A stretch of 64,000 bases of DNA from Mycobacterium sp. GA-1199 (lineage in GTDB: Bacteria; Actinomycetota; Actinomycetes; Mycobacteriales; Mycobacteriaceae), in the NCBI RefSeq assembly GCF_001500045.1, contig NZ_LQIX01000055.1:62001-126000 (forward strand), given 5' to 3'. This document shows positions 28,896 to 37,034 of the stretch, one piece after another (the stretch's first letter is position 1; each line of letters begins with the position of its first letter). The notes beneath the pieces were generated by a model. It was given only the letters and a program-made list of their open reading frames with translations. It did not search any database and had not been told where the DNA came from. The position numbers were made by a program, and so were the translations under genes.

Positions 28896-29679
28896 GGCCT
28901 TCCTGCGCGAGCGTGGCGACCACGGCGCCGTCGGCGCGGATCAGGTTTGCGGTGACGACGCCCCTACCCCGTGCGGCGGCGGGCGACGTCGACTCCAGCA
29001 GGTTCCACTGGTCGGCGAATACCGGTTGGTGAAACCAGATCGACGAATCCGTGGTGCCGCTGCGGTGTGTTCGCGCCCGCATCGAGTGGCCGTGGACCTG
29101 TAGCGCGGGATCGATCATGTACACGTCGCACACATAGACCGCGATCAGGGTGTGCAGGATCGGATCATCCGGAACCGGCACCGTCGCGCGCCACCAGAGA
29201 CGGCGGACGAACTCGCCTGACGAGCTGTCGTCGAAGATCCTGATATCGAGTTCCTCGAGCGGCATCGACGGCGCGGGCCCGGCAGGACCGGTGTGGGGCA
29301 ACGACTCCGGATCGTAGAGCGCGGGCAGCCGGTGCCCGTGCTCGGGACCACGCATCGGCACCGCGAACGACACCGTCGCCGTCGTCAAAAGCCGTTCGCC
29401 TTGCCGGGATTCGACGCGCCGAGCCGATGACGTTCGGCCGTCGAAGACGCGCGCGACGGTGTAGCCGACGTCGTCGCCCGCCTCTCCGCCGCGCAGGAAC
29501 TGCAGGTGCAGGTTCGTCGGCAGCCGGTCCCCCGCGACGGTGCGGCAGGCAGCGGCCAGGCTCTGCGCGACGAACTGTCCGCCGTAGGCCCGCTTGCCCG
29601 CGGGGCCGCTCGCCGGTCCGATCCAGCTGTCGGTTTCGGTTCCGGAGCGCAACTCGAGCAGGTTGAGCAGTCGGCTCAT
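28876..29679 (-). CDS. Acyl-CoA thioesterase (TesB type, double hotdog)
   Basis: 267 residues arranged as two hotdog folds. The first has YGGQFVAQSLAAACRTV and LHLQFLRGGEAGDDVGYTV, the second DSSIWFHQPVFADQWNL and GRGVVTANL, all typical of TesB/ACOT8-type thioesterases that hydrolyse acyl-CoA. It overlaps the upstream CoA-transferase gene by four bases and the convergent fusion gene by 20. CoA-transferase plus thioesterase suggests handling of one CoA-bound intermediate. Confidence 0.92.
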   Translation of the reverse strand: MSRLLNLLELRSGTETDSWIGPASGPAGKRAYGGQFVAQSLAAACRTVAGDRLPTNLHLQFLRGGEAGDDVGYTVARVFDGRTSSARRVESRQGERLLTTATVSFAVPMRGPEHGHRLPALYDPESLPHTGPAGPAPSMPLEELDIRIFDDSSSGEFVRRLWWRATVPVPDDPILHTLIAVYVCDVYMIDPALQVHGHSMRARTHRSGTTDSSIWFHQPVFADQWNLLESTSPAAARGRGVVTANLIRADGAVVATLAQEGLIAERD

Positions 29680-30896
29680 TCAGCGCGTCCTGTCGCCACA
29701 GCGCCCGAGGCGACCAGGCCGTCGACCTGCTCGGCGGTCAACCCCAGCCACTCGCCCAACACCGCGACAGTGTCGTCCCCCAGCGCCGGCGACGTGACCG
29801 CGGGCGGGTACTGCCCACCGATCGAAATCGGAAGTCCCGGCGCCAGATAGGTGCCGATCCGCGGCTGCTCGAGCGAGGTGAACAACGGGTTGTCGGTGAC
29901 TTTGTCCTCGGTGACCGCTTCGGCGAAGGTGCGGTAGCGCTCCCACAGCACCGAGGTGGCCGACAACGCTGTGCTGATCTCATGGGCGGTGTGCGCGGTG
30001 AACCATTCGGCGAACAATCCGCTCAACGCGTCGCGGTGCACGAACCGCTGTCCCTCGTCGGAGAAGTCGGCACCGAGCGTTTCCGCGAGCGCGGCAACCG
30101 CTTTCGTCGTGCCGGTGAGCTCGGTGAGGTCGCGGAAGTGCCGACCGGTCAACGCGACGACCATGAACGACACACCGTCGCTGCTGACGAAGTCCTGGCC
30201 GTACTGGCCGTACACGGAGTTGCCGATGCGTTCGCGCGCCGTGCCGTTGACCATGACCTCGGTGAAGAACCCGAGGTTGCCCGCCGTCGCCAACGCGACG
30301 TTCTCGAGCGGGATGCCGATTCGTTGGCCTTCCCCGGTCGCGTCACGGTGCCGCAGCGCGGTCACGACGGCCAGCGCGGTGTACAGCCCGCATGCGACGT
30401 CCCACGCCGGCAGCACATGGTTCACGGGTGTGGCGAGTTCGGATGGACCGGTGACCAGCGGGAAACCGATGCCCGCGTTGACCGTGTAGTCGACGCCGGT
30501 GCCCCCGTCGGCGCGTCCGGACACCTCGACGTGGATCAGGTCGGGGCGGAGCGCTTTGAGCGTCTCGTATGAATGCCATTGGCGCCCAGCCACATTGGTG
30601 ATCAGAATCCCGCTGCTGGCGATGAGCCGCTTGATCACGTCCTGACCCTCGTCGGAGCGCACGTCGGCGGCGACCGATCGCTTGCCCTTGTTCAGGCCCG
30701 CCCAGTAGATGCTGTCACCGTCGTCGGTGACGGGCCATCGGCGGTAGTCGGCGGCACCACCGATGGGATCGACCCGCGTCACCTCCGCCCCGAGTTGGGA
30801 CAGCGTCATTCCGGCGAGCGGGACGGCGACGAAGCTGGAGATCTCGACAATGCGCACGCCGGCCAGTGGCCGCGTCGCCTCCGATGTGCTGGTCAT
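29676..30896 (-). CDS. CaiB/BaiF family (class III) CoA-transferase
   Basis: 406 residues, full length for family III CoA-transferases. It begins with PLAGVRIVEISSFVAVPLAGM, and the catalytic aspartate is in LPAWDVACGLYTAL. Family members swap CoA between acids or include racemases. The product continues into the thioesterase gene through a four-base overlap. The acyl group is unknown. Confidence 0.94.
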   Translation of the reverse strand: MTSTSEATRPLAGVRIVEISSFVAVPLAGMTLSQLGAEVTRVDPIGGAADYRRWPVTDDGDSIYWAGLNKGKRSVAADVRSDEGQDVIKRLIASSGILITNVAGRQWHSYETLKALRPDLIHVEVSGRADGGTGVDYTVNAGIGFPLVTGPSELATPVNHVLPAWDVACGLYTALAVVTALRHRDATGEGQRIGIPLENVALATAGNLGFFTEVMVNGTARERIGNSVYGQYGQDFVSSDGVSFMVVALTGRHFRDLTELTGTTKAVAALAETLGADFSDEGQRFVHRDALSGLFAEWFTAHTAHEISTALSATSVLWERYRTFAEAVTEDKVTDNPLFTSLEQPRIGTYLAPGLPISIGGQYPPAVTSPALGDDTVAVLGEWLGLTAEQVDGLVASGAVATGRAE

Positions 30897-30929
30897 CGGG
30901 GTCAGTGTAGGCAGCGGTCGCGCCGCGGC

Positions 30930-31703
30930 TCACACCAGTTCGATGGCCTCGGCGATGGACGGCAACACGCGGCTGGGCCGGAACGGGTACCGCTCAACCT
31001 CGTCGACCGTCGTCGACCCGGTCAGCACCAGGATGGTCTCCAGGCCCGCTTCGATGCCCGCGACGACGTCGGTGTCCATCCGGTCCCCCACCATGACCGT
31101 GCTCTCCGAATGCGCCTCGATGCGGTTCAGCGCACTGCGGAACATCATCGGGTTGGGCTTGCCGACGAAGTACGGTTCGCGGCCGGTGGCCTTGGTGATC
31201 ATCGCGGAGACGGACCCGGTGGCCGGTAGCGGCCCTTCCGCGGACGGCCCGGTCACGTCGGGGTTGGTGGCGATGAACCGAGCCCCGCCGAGGATCAACC
31301 GGATCGCCTTGGTGATGGCTTCGAATGAGTAGGTCCGGGTCTCGCCGAGGACCACGAAGTCCGGTTCGACGTCGGTGAGCGTGTAGCCCGCCTCGTGCAG
31401 TGCGGTGGTCAGCCCCGCCTCGCCGATGACGTAGGCCGATCCACCCGGCAGCTGGTCAGTGAGAAACGATGCGGTCGCCAGCGCGGAGGTCCAGATGGAG
31501 TCTTCCGGTACGACGAGTCCGGACCGCTTGAGCCGGGCGGACAGATCGCGGGGTGTGAAGATCGAATTGTTGGTCAGGACCAGGAAGGGCCGTTGCAGGT
31601 CAACGAGCCGCTGCAGAAATTCGGCGGCACCGGGCAGCGCGTGTTCCTCGCGGACGAGCACACCGTCCATGTCGGTGAGCCAGCACTTGGGTGTGTCGCG
31701 CAC
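30930..31703 (-). CDS. HAD-IIA family phosphatase (NagD-like)
   Basis: 257 residues with HAD motif I DMDGVL, motif II LTNNS, the lysine in FVGKPNP, and motif IV GDRMDTDV. The cap lies between motifs II and III as in the IIA subfamily of sugar- and nucleotide-phosphate phosphatases. It is 33 bases upstream of the CoA-transferase on the same strand and may share its transcript. The substrate is not predictable. Confidence 0.92.
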   Translation of the reverse strand: MRDTPKCWLTDMDGVLVREEHALPGAAEFLQRLVDLQRPFLVLTNNSIFTPRDLSARLKRSGLVVPEDSIWTSALATASFLTDQLPGGSAYVIGEAGLTTALHEAGYTLTDVEPDFVVLGETRTYSFEAITKAIRLILGGARFIATNPDVTGPSAEGPLPATGSVSAMITKATGREPYFVGKPNPMMFRSALNRIEAHSESTVMVGDRMDTDVVAGIEAGLETILVLTGSTTVDEVERYPFRPSRVLPSIAEAIELV

Positions 31704-31734
31704 ACCCCCAGTGTGTCAGTCCCGCACGCAACCG

Positions 31735-32076
31735 TTAGCCCATCGGCAGGTCTGGCATCGCGACATCGCAGCGTGCACGGAAGTCGGCCGCAGGCTGCCG
31801 GACCACCCGCAGCTCGTCGCGGACCCGCGGATTGGCGTCCAGATATGCCTTGATCTCGTCGGTCATCTGGTCCCTGGGCTTGCCTTTGAGCCCCGTGAAG
31901 AAGGCGTTCACATCCGGATGCGTGAACAGATAGGACGACGTGCCCGCCGAGACGCCGGCCATGACGCCGGCCAGATCGGCGGCGGTGCAGTTGGGCGGAT
32001 CGGCGGCGGCGGGTGCGGCACCGAGCAGCAGCCCACCGGAGATCAGCCCGGCACCAAAAGCGTTGCGTAAGAACAT
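31735..32076 (-). CDS. Haemophore-related secreted protein (second copy)
   Basis: 113 residues from the ATG preceded by AAGGAG; the longer frame upstream is not supported. A signal peptide (MFLRNAFGAGLISGGLLLG, cleaved near AAADP) is followed by a small helical domain with cysteines in PPNCTAAD and RARCDVA. The spacing, HPDVNAFF and the LDANPRVRDEL segment match the protein at 22132-22503, so the two are paralogues of the Rv0203/Rv1174c family. No IdeR box was seen upstream. Confidence 0.82.
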   Translation of the reverse strand: MFLRNAFGAGLISGGLLLGAAPAAADPPNCTAADLAGVMAGVSAGTSSYLFTHPDVNAFFTGLKGKPRDQMTDEIKAYLDANPRVRDELRVVRQPAADFRARCDVAMPDLPMG

Positions 32077-32120
32077 TCCAAGCTCCTTGCTCGAATCAAC
32101 GGAGGACGTCTGCACAAGAA

Positions 32121-32417
32121 TCAGCGCGGTCCGACACCCGGCCGTCCCGGGCGATCGAATATGGGCGGCCTCGGAGGCTCGGGATCGACGACGATGTCGA
32201 GTCCCCAATCGTCATTGCAATACCAGGGGTCAGCGCAGTAGCCGGGATATACGGGCCCGGCCTGCGGAGCGTCGGGCCCACCTCCGCGGACGGTCCCCTG
32301 CGCGCAGACCGTGGCGGCGCCGGCATTCGTGCAGTCCGCGGACGCGTCGGGGGCGAGGGCGATCGGCGCCACCGAGATCGACAGCGCAGCCAGTAGGCAG
32401 CGATGGGCGGATCTCAT
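32121..32417 (-). CDS. Small secreted Cys/Pro-rich protein
   Basis: 98 residues with a signal peptide (MRSAHRCLLAALSISVAPIA, cleaved near ASADC). The mature part has four cysteines (two in the first 12 residues and two in GYCADPWYC) and a Pro/Gly-rich tail (PPRPPIFDRPGRPG). No domain was recognised. Its position next to a haemophore-like gene on the same strand suggests export to the cell envelope or medium. Similar small Cys/Pro-rich secreted proteins are common in mycobacteria without known function. Confidence 0.7.
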   Translation of the reverse strand: MRSAHRCLLAALSISVAPIALAPDASADCTNAGAATVCAQGTVRGGGPDAPQAGPVYPGYCADPWYCNDDWGLDIVVDPEPPRPPIFDRPGRPGVGPR

Positions 32418-32661
32418 GGCCGTCTCCTCTCTCGTGCCCCCAGTGGCGTGCGTCCGTCCGACGCGGCCGCTTCTGCAACGACATGCGCAGCCTAAATCGG
32501 TGCGCGCCGCTCGTCCCGGAATTTTGCGATAACTTGCCAGATCACTTTCGCTCTGCGGATAGTTGATCTAGTTAGTCAGGCATCAAGTTCCTCAGGGAAA
32601 GACGACTATTACGGAACGTTTCTGCGCTGCCGAACCATGTGTCGTACCCGTTCAGCGGTGC

Positions 32662-32694
32662 TAGTGTCCGCTCACGTAACAACGGTAGGGGGAC
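32662..32694 (+). promoter_or_regulatory. Putative promoter and ribosome binding site of the DyP cassette
   Basis: TAGTGT (32662-32667) fits a -10 element and GGTAGGGGGA (32685-32694) is a strong Shine-Dalgarno sequence before the ATG at 32698. The 280-base divergent gap (32418-32697) is richer in AT than its surroundings at 32520-32625 and holds no recognisable gene or known operator. Confidence 0.5.
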
Positions 32695-32697
32695 GCC

Positions 32698-33258
32698 ATG
32701 GCCGCCGATCACCACGACTGGACGACACCCGCGGCAATGGCGATTCCCGAGGCCGGATATTTCGAACTAGAACGCGGGCGGTACGGACCGGTCTTTCCCC
32801 GAACACCGGCCTGTTACGGCTTTTCCATAATCGCGAAGGTCAAAGAAGGCCGGGAGGCCGCCGTCCGAGCCTACGGCAAGCAGATCGAGGAAGCGATCGC
32901 GGCCAGTCCCGATGTGCTCGCGCCGTTGAGGTTGCACTATCTGCGGTGGGTGCTGTTCGACGTCGGCTCGGGCCTGCACTTTCAGTACCAGGGCATCTTC
33001 GACACCGATTTCGACAAGTACACCGAGGACGCGGTTCAACTGTTCAGTCAGACCGGTATCACCACGGTGTTCACCAACCTCGAGGGCTTTCCCGAGGACT
33101 GGCGCGAAAACCCTGAGGGATTCGTCAAATTCGTTCGCGACCACCATGTCCCGAGCTTTCTCGAATACGGCGAGTATCCGTACGTGACGGCCGATGAGAT
33201 AAAGAAGGCACTACGTCTGAAAGCCGCGTTCTCCACGATGCTCGACCAGATGCAGTGA
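32698..33258 (+). CDS. Unknown protein, first gene of the DyP-peroxidase cassette
   Basis: 186 residues with no signal peptide or membrane span and no family recognised. The stretch YGFSIIAKVKEGREAAVRAYG followed by LRWVLFDV and FQYQGIFDTDFDKYTEDAV reads like the beta-alpha-beta units of a dimeric ferredoxin-like fold, the fold class also used by DyP peroxidases; this is only a structural guess. The cassette's four genes each overlap by four bases, so the product probably works with the peroxidase, for example as substrate-generating partner or scaffold. Confidence 0.75.
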   Translation: MAADHHDWTTPAAMAIPEAGYFELERGRYGPVFPRTPACYGFSIIAKVKEGREAAVRAYGKQIEEAIAASPDVLAPLRLHYLRWVLFDVGSGLHFQYQGIFDTDFDKYTEDAVQLFSQTGITTVFTNLEGFPEDWRENPEGFVKFVRDHHVPSFLEYGEYPYVTADEIKKALRLKAAFSTMLDQMQ

Positions 33259-33671
33259 CGGTCATGAGCACGGCGGATCCACTGGCCGCGGTGCACCGGT
33301 ACATCGCAGCCTTCAACAACGGCGACGTGGCGGAGATGGCGTCCGTCTTCGACTCCGCGGGAACGATCCTCGATGGAATGGCACCCCACGTCTGGCAGGG
33401 GGCATCCGCGACGCAGGATTGGTACCGCGACGTGATTGCCGAGGCAGCTCACCACGGTGCCTCAGACTATGTCGTCGCCGTCGGGTCGCCCTTGCACAAC
33501 AGTGTCAGCGATGACCGCGCCTACCTCGTCCTGCCCGCGACGATGACGTTCAGCCTGCGCGGCGCGCGGGTGAGGCAGGACGGCGCATTCTTCACGGTGG
33601 CCCTTCGCCGAGGATCGCAGGACTGGCGAATCACTGCCTGGGCGTGGACGAAAGGGACTCAGCGGCAATGA
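33255..33671 (+). CDS. NTF2-like/SnoaL-like protein of the DyP cassette
   Basis: About 138 residues from the GTG overlapping the previous stop; an ATG three codons in is also possible. The pattern AAVHRYIAAFNNGDVAEMASVF, then a strand-rich half ending VALRRGSQDWRITAWAW, is the NTF2-like (SgcJ/SnoaL) fold. It could bind or isomerise a small molecule. It sits between the unknown first gene and the peroxidase with four-base overlaps on both sides. Confidence 0.8.
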   Translation: MTVMSTADPLAAVHRYIAAFNNGDVAEMASVFDSAGTILDGMAPHVWQGASATQDWYRDVIAEAAHHGASDYVVAVGSPLHNSVSDDRAYLVLPATMTFSLRGARVRQDGAFFTVALRRGSQDWRITAWAWTKGTQRQ

Positions 33672-35011
33672 TGTCCACCACAGACGAGCTCGAGCTCGAC
33701 GACATACAACACATCCTGCTGACCCGAACGCCCGCCATCACGGGACGGTACGAGTTCCTGACCTTCGACTCCCCCGAGGGGGGCCGCGCGTGGCTCACCG
33801 CACTGCTCGACAAGGTCCAGTCTGCGGCTGATGTCCGCGCCACGATGGACACTTCGGCGCGCTGGGTCACCCTGGCCTTCACGTGGCACGGCCTCCGCGC
33901 GCTCGGAGTCGCCGGGGAGTCGCTGGCTACCTTCCCCGACGCGTTCCGCGAGGGGATGGCCGCGCGCGCAAGCATCCTCGGCGACACCGGAGCGGCCGCA
34001 CCCGAACACTGGCTCGGCGGCCTCGACGGTGACGATCTGCACGCGATCGCGATCTTGTTCTCCCGGACCGATGAACAATGCCGCAGATCCATCGACGAAC
34101 ACGACAAACTGCTGGCCCGCACGGAGGGAGTTCGTAGCCTCTCCCACCTCGACCTGAACGCGACCCCCCCGTTCAACTACGCCCACGACCACTTCGGCTT
34201 TCGCGATCGCCTGTCGCAGCCGGTGATGAAGGGCTCCGGCGAAGATCCGACACCGGGTTCGGGAGACCCCCTGGAGGCGGGCGAATTCATCCTCGGTTAT
34301 CCCGACGAGAACGGGCCCGTGCTGGATCAACCCCAGCCAGAGGCCCTGTCGCGCAACGGTAGTTATATGGCCTATCGTCGACTGCAGGAACACGTGGGAC
34401 TGTTTCGCGACTATCTGCGAGAGAACTCCGCGGACCCCGCCGGGCAGGAACTGCTGGCCGCGAAGTTCATGGGCCGCTGGCGGAGCGGCGCCCCACTCGT
34501 ACTCGCACCGGCCAAAGACGACCCAGAGTTGGGCGCTGACCCCATGCGCAACAACGACTTCAACTACAAGGAAATGGACCCTCTCGGTTACGCGTGCCCG
34601 TTGGGCTCACATGCCCGACGGCTCAACCCCCGTGACACCGCGCACTACATGAATCGGCGGCGGATGATCCGTCGCGGCGCCACCTATGGTCCCGCACTAC
34701 CGGAAGGAGCGCCCGACGACGGAGTCGAGCGGGGCATCGCCGCATTCATCATCTGCGCCGACCTCGTGCGCCAATTCGAGTTCGCGCAGAACGTCTGGAT
34801 CAATGACAAAACTTTCCACGAGCTCGACAACGAGCACGACCCGATCTGCGGTACTCAGGACGGCACGCTGGACTTCACGGTGCCCAAGCGGCCCATTCGT
34901 AAGGTGCACAAGGGCATTCCAGCGTTCACCACGCTCAAGGGTGGCGCGTACTTCTTCCTGCCCGGTCTGAGTGGCCTCCGTTACCTCGCTGGATTGGGGG
35001 AGCACCGATGA
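33668..35011 (+). CDS. DyP-type haem peroxidase with altered GxxDG motif
   Basis: 447 residues from the ATG overlapping the previous TGA; a GTG 24 bases upstream is the alternative. The region HFGFRDRLSQP matches the DyP motif FGFxDGxSQP, keeping the catalytic aspartate (D180) but with Arg181 instead of Gly. The proximal haem histidine is in GSHARRLNPRD (about H315), followed by the conserved arginines. No signal peptide, so it is cytosolic or exported with a partner. DyP enzymes oxidise bulky phenolics and dyes with peroxide. The length fits the larger bacterial DyP classes, not the short encapsulin-cargo type. Confidence 0.9.
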   Translation: MMSTTDELELDDIQHILLTRTPAITGRYEFLTFDSPEGGRAWLTALLDKVQSAADVRATMDTSARWVTLAFTWHGLRALGVAGESLATFPDAFREGMAARASILGDTGAAAPEHWLGGLDGDDLHAIAILFSRTDEQCRRSIDEHDKLLARTEGVRSLSHLDLNATPPFNYAHDHFGFRDRLSQPVMKGSGEDPTPGSGDPLEAGEFILGYPDENGPVLDQPQPEALSRNGSYMAYRRLQEHVGLFRDYLRENSADPAGQELLAAKFMGRWRSGAPLVLAPAKDDPELGADPMRNNDFNYKEMDPLGYACPLGSHARRLNPRDTAHYMNRRRMIRRGATYGPALPEGAPDDGVERGIAAFIICADLVRQFEFAQNVWINDKTFHELDNEHDPICGTQDGTLDFTVPKRPIRKVHKGIPAFTTLKGGAYFFLPGLSGLRYLAGLGEHR

Positions 35012-36021
35012 CGGTTCCGTCCGCGGCACGTACATACAACCAGAACCACATCCCACGTTCCCGCGACGGGCGCAGACGCATCAGCATCTACTGGACGTGG
35101 AGCTATCCCTGGGAGGCACAGCGCGATCCGGGCGAGATGTACAACCGATTCTCGACGATGACGGAAGTGCGAAACGCTCTGTGGCCCAACTACGAGACGC
35201 CAGAGTACGACGCCGCCCACTTCCTTCAGGGCATCGCGGGAACGCTAGAACTCTTCCATCGCTCGACGCTGGCTTTTCAGGAGCTGGCCGCAGAGGCGAC
35301 CGGACATCCGGTCGCGGTTTTCCAACGAATCGACCAAGCCGGCTACCAGCTGCCGATCGACGAGCGAATCCTCGCCGACACCGACACCCTGATGGTCTTC
35401 GGGCTCGACCACACTCTGTCCGAGCAGGAGGCCGCAGCCGAGGAGATCGCCGCTATCGAGCAATGGCTCCGACGCGAGGGCACATGTCTACTGCTTGCCC
35501 CGCATCACGATGTCGGCTTCACCGATGACTTCGCGCAGCGCCAGATGGAGTTCCAGCACCACGGTGATCCGTTGGTCCCGCGCCAGCAGCGGTTCGGCCA
35601 GTACACGCGTTCACTGATGAACGCGCTCGACGTCCCCGTCCTCAACAAGTGGGGTCTACGACCCGCAGTCGTGCCGAGTACGCGCGAAATCGCGCCCCTG
35701 ACCGGGATTCGCGATCTCGATTCGCTCGGCTTGCTCGAAAAGGTCACCACGTTCAACTTCCACCCGCACCTACCGCACTACGAGCTGACCGCACCCGAAA
35801 GCGACGGCGTTCGGGTACTCGGGCGCCAGCGCGTAGATCCGCACCGTCCGCACCCGTTTACCGCCGACGGCACCAGCGAGTTCAACGCGCTGATCTGGAT
35901 GCTGCCGGCGGGTCAACGCGCCGGCGACATCGTGCTGATCGACTCGACACACTTCACAACGCTGTTCGGAGGAACCGACAGCCTGCGCAACCTGTGGCAC
36001 AACTTGGCGACCATGCGGTGA
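35008..36021 (+). CDS. Unknown protein, last gene of the DyP cassette
   Basis: 337 residues, no signal peptide or clear membrane span. The middle, with TLMVFGLDHTLSEQEAAAEE, IAAIEQWLRREGTCLLLAPH and LNALDVPVLNKWGL-like segments, resembles the flavodoxin-like fold seen in DUF4350 or glutamine-amidotransferase-like proteins, but no catalytic cysteine is evident. The N-terminus has a Trp/Tyr-rich stretch (ISIYWTWSYPWEAQ). It overlaps the peroxidase gene by four bases. The role is unknown; co-occurrence with the peroxidase across genomes would be informative. Confidence 0.72.
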   Translation: MTVPSAARTYNQNHIPRSRDGRRRISIYWTWSYPWEAQRDPGEMYNRFSTMTEVRNALWPNYETPEYDAAHFLQGIAGTLELFHRSTLAFQELAAEATGHPVAVFQRIDQAGYQLPIDERILADTDTLMVFGLDHTLSEQEAAAEEIAAIEQWLRREGTCLLLAPHHDVGFTDDFAQRQMEFQHHGDPLVPRQQRFGQYTRSLMNALDVPVLNKWGLRPAVVPSTREIAPLTGIRDLDSLGLLEKVTTFNFHPHLPHYELTAPESDGVRVLGRQRVDPHRPHPFTADGTSEFNALIWMLPAGQRAGDIVLIDSTHFTTLFGGTDSLRNLWHNLATMR

Positions 36022-36042
36022 CGGCAGGACCGGCCGAAGGGT

Positions 36043-36831
36043 TCAGCGTGGCTGGTTCGGCACCCCGGGGAACAACTGCTCCGTGGGACCGGACGTCACG
36101 TGACCGCTGAGCTTCGTCACCAGGTGCGGTGCGAAAACAGCGCCGTACATGAGGTGGCCCACCACGACGGCGGCGGCGATCGACAGCAGTGAGGAACCTA
36201 CGCGGCTCGACGATCGTTTGTCTGCCCACACCTCGATCACGTTGCGCCCCTTGGCGTCAACACGCCCGAGGAGATAGGTGAACACCATCATCTGCAAGCC
36301 CATCGCGATCGCATCGTAGATCGGATACTGAAACTTGCTCCCCTCGAAGATCGCCAGTCCCGGGATCACGTAGCCGTAGTAGAAGACCCCGAGGCGGGGG
36401 CCGAAGAATCCGTTGAACAGCAGCGCCCAGCAGAACCCGACGAGCAGACCCACGATCAGCAGGGTTTGTGGTCTGCGCCAACCGAATCGCCGAATCAGCC
36501 TCCGCCCGAGCGCGGCGCCGATCACTGCAGGCAGCACGAAGTAGGGGATGTATCCGATCGGCACCGATGACGGAAGCCCGCCGCCCCAGGTCATGTTCAT
36601 CGGCCACCACGACGGCATGCGCGGAAGTGCGGGAGGGAACTGGGCGTACACCGCCCAGTCGTAAGGTGCCTCGATCCACGAGAACGAGATCGCCGAGATC
36701 GAGACCAGGAGCAGCGGATGAAGGCGGCCGCGCCGGATGCTCAGATACACGCCGTAGGCCAAAAACAGCACTCCGCCGACGTAGGCGAAGGACAAGCCGA
36801 CGATCAACGCCGGCGTCAGCTCGGTGCTCAT
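36043..36831 (-). CDS. AveC-like spirocyclase-family membrane protein
   Basis: 262 residues with about seven membrane spans. The conserved stretch FSWIEAPYDWAVYAQFPPALP followed by WPMNMTWGGGLPSSVPIGY is typical of the AveC-like family named after the avermectin spirocyclase; mycobacteria carry many copies in lipid and sterol loci. Enzymatic function in mycobacteria is unproven. The start overlaps a 39-residue membrane peptide gene. A second family member is at 44381-45523. Confidence 0.82.
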   Translation of the reverse strand: MSTELTPALIVGLSFAYVGGVLFLAYGVYLSIRRGRLHPLLLVSISAISFSWIEAPYDWAVYAQFPPALPRMPSWWPMNMTWGGGLPSSVPIGYIPYFVLPAVIGAALGRRLIRRFGWRRPQTLLIVGLLVGFCWALLFNGFFGPRLGVFYYGYVIPGLAIFEGSKFQYPIYDAIAMGLQMMVFTYLLGRVDAKGRNVIEVWADKRSSSRVGSSLLSIAAAVVVGHLMYGAVFAPHLVTKLSGHVTSGPTEQLFPGVPNQPR

Positions 36832-36947
36832 CGCTCGTCCTCCGCAACCGGTCTCTCACCGCGCGCTTCGGGATCGAAGTACAGCACCAAGCCGACGATC
36901 AAGACGAGCAGCCCGAACAGCGTTCCGAGCATGATGAGTTGGCCCAT
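36828..36947 (-). CDS. Small single-span membrane protein (39 residues)
   Basis: A 39-codon frame starting MGQLIMLGTLFGLLVLIVG with GGAAGG-like purines (GGAAGGAACG) ahead of it. Residues about 4-24 form one transmembrane helix, followed by a charged tail (DPEARGERPVAEDER). The stop overlaps the AveC-like ATG in a TGATG-type junction, so the two are probably translated together, and the promoter dyad at 36977 lies just upstream. It may be a small subunit of the membrane enzyme. Confidence 0.65.
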   Translation of the reverse strand: MGQLIMLGTLFGLLVLIVGLVLYFDPEARGERPVAEDER

Positions 36948-36976
36948 GACCACGTTCCTTCCGCACCCACGTCAGC

Positions 36977-36998
36977 TGTAATAGTGCACACTATTACA
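36977..36998. promoter_or_regulatory. Long perfect-arm dyad, probable TetR operator
   Basis: Arms TGTAATAGTG and CACTATTACA pair perfectly around a 2-base centre. The element lies between the - strand membrane genes (start 36947) and the + strand TetR gene (start 37035), the place expected for an autoregulatory operator. A related site with identical spacing, TAATAGTG-N4-CTATT, occurs at 57372-57389. Confidence 0.75.
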
Positions 36999-37020
36999 CG
37001 CGTCCCGGTCAAGGGCCGAC

Positions 37021-37026
37021 TATCGT
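37021..37026 (+). promoter_or_regulatory. Putative -10 element (TATCGT) for the TetR gene
   Basis: TATCGT fits TANNNT and ends 8 bases before the GTG at 37035, with no ribosome binding site between, which fits a leaderless start. Confidence 0.4.
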
Positions 37027-37034
37027 CATTTGCC

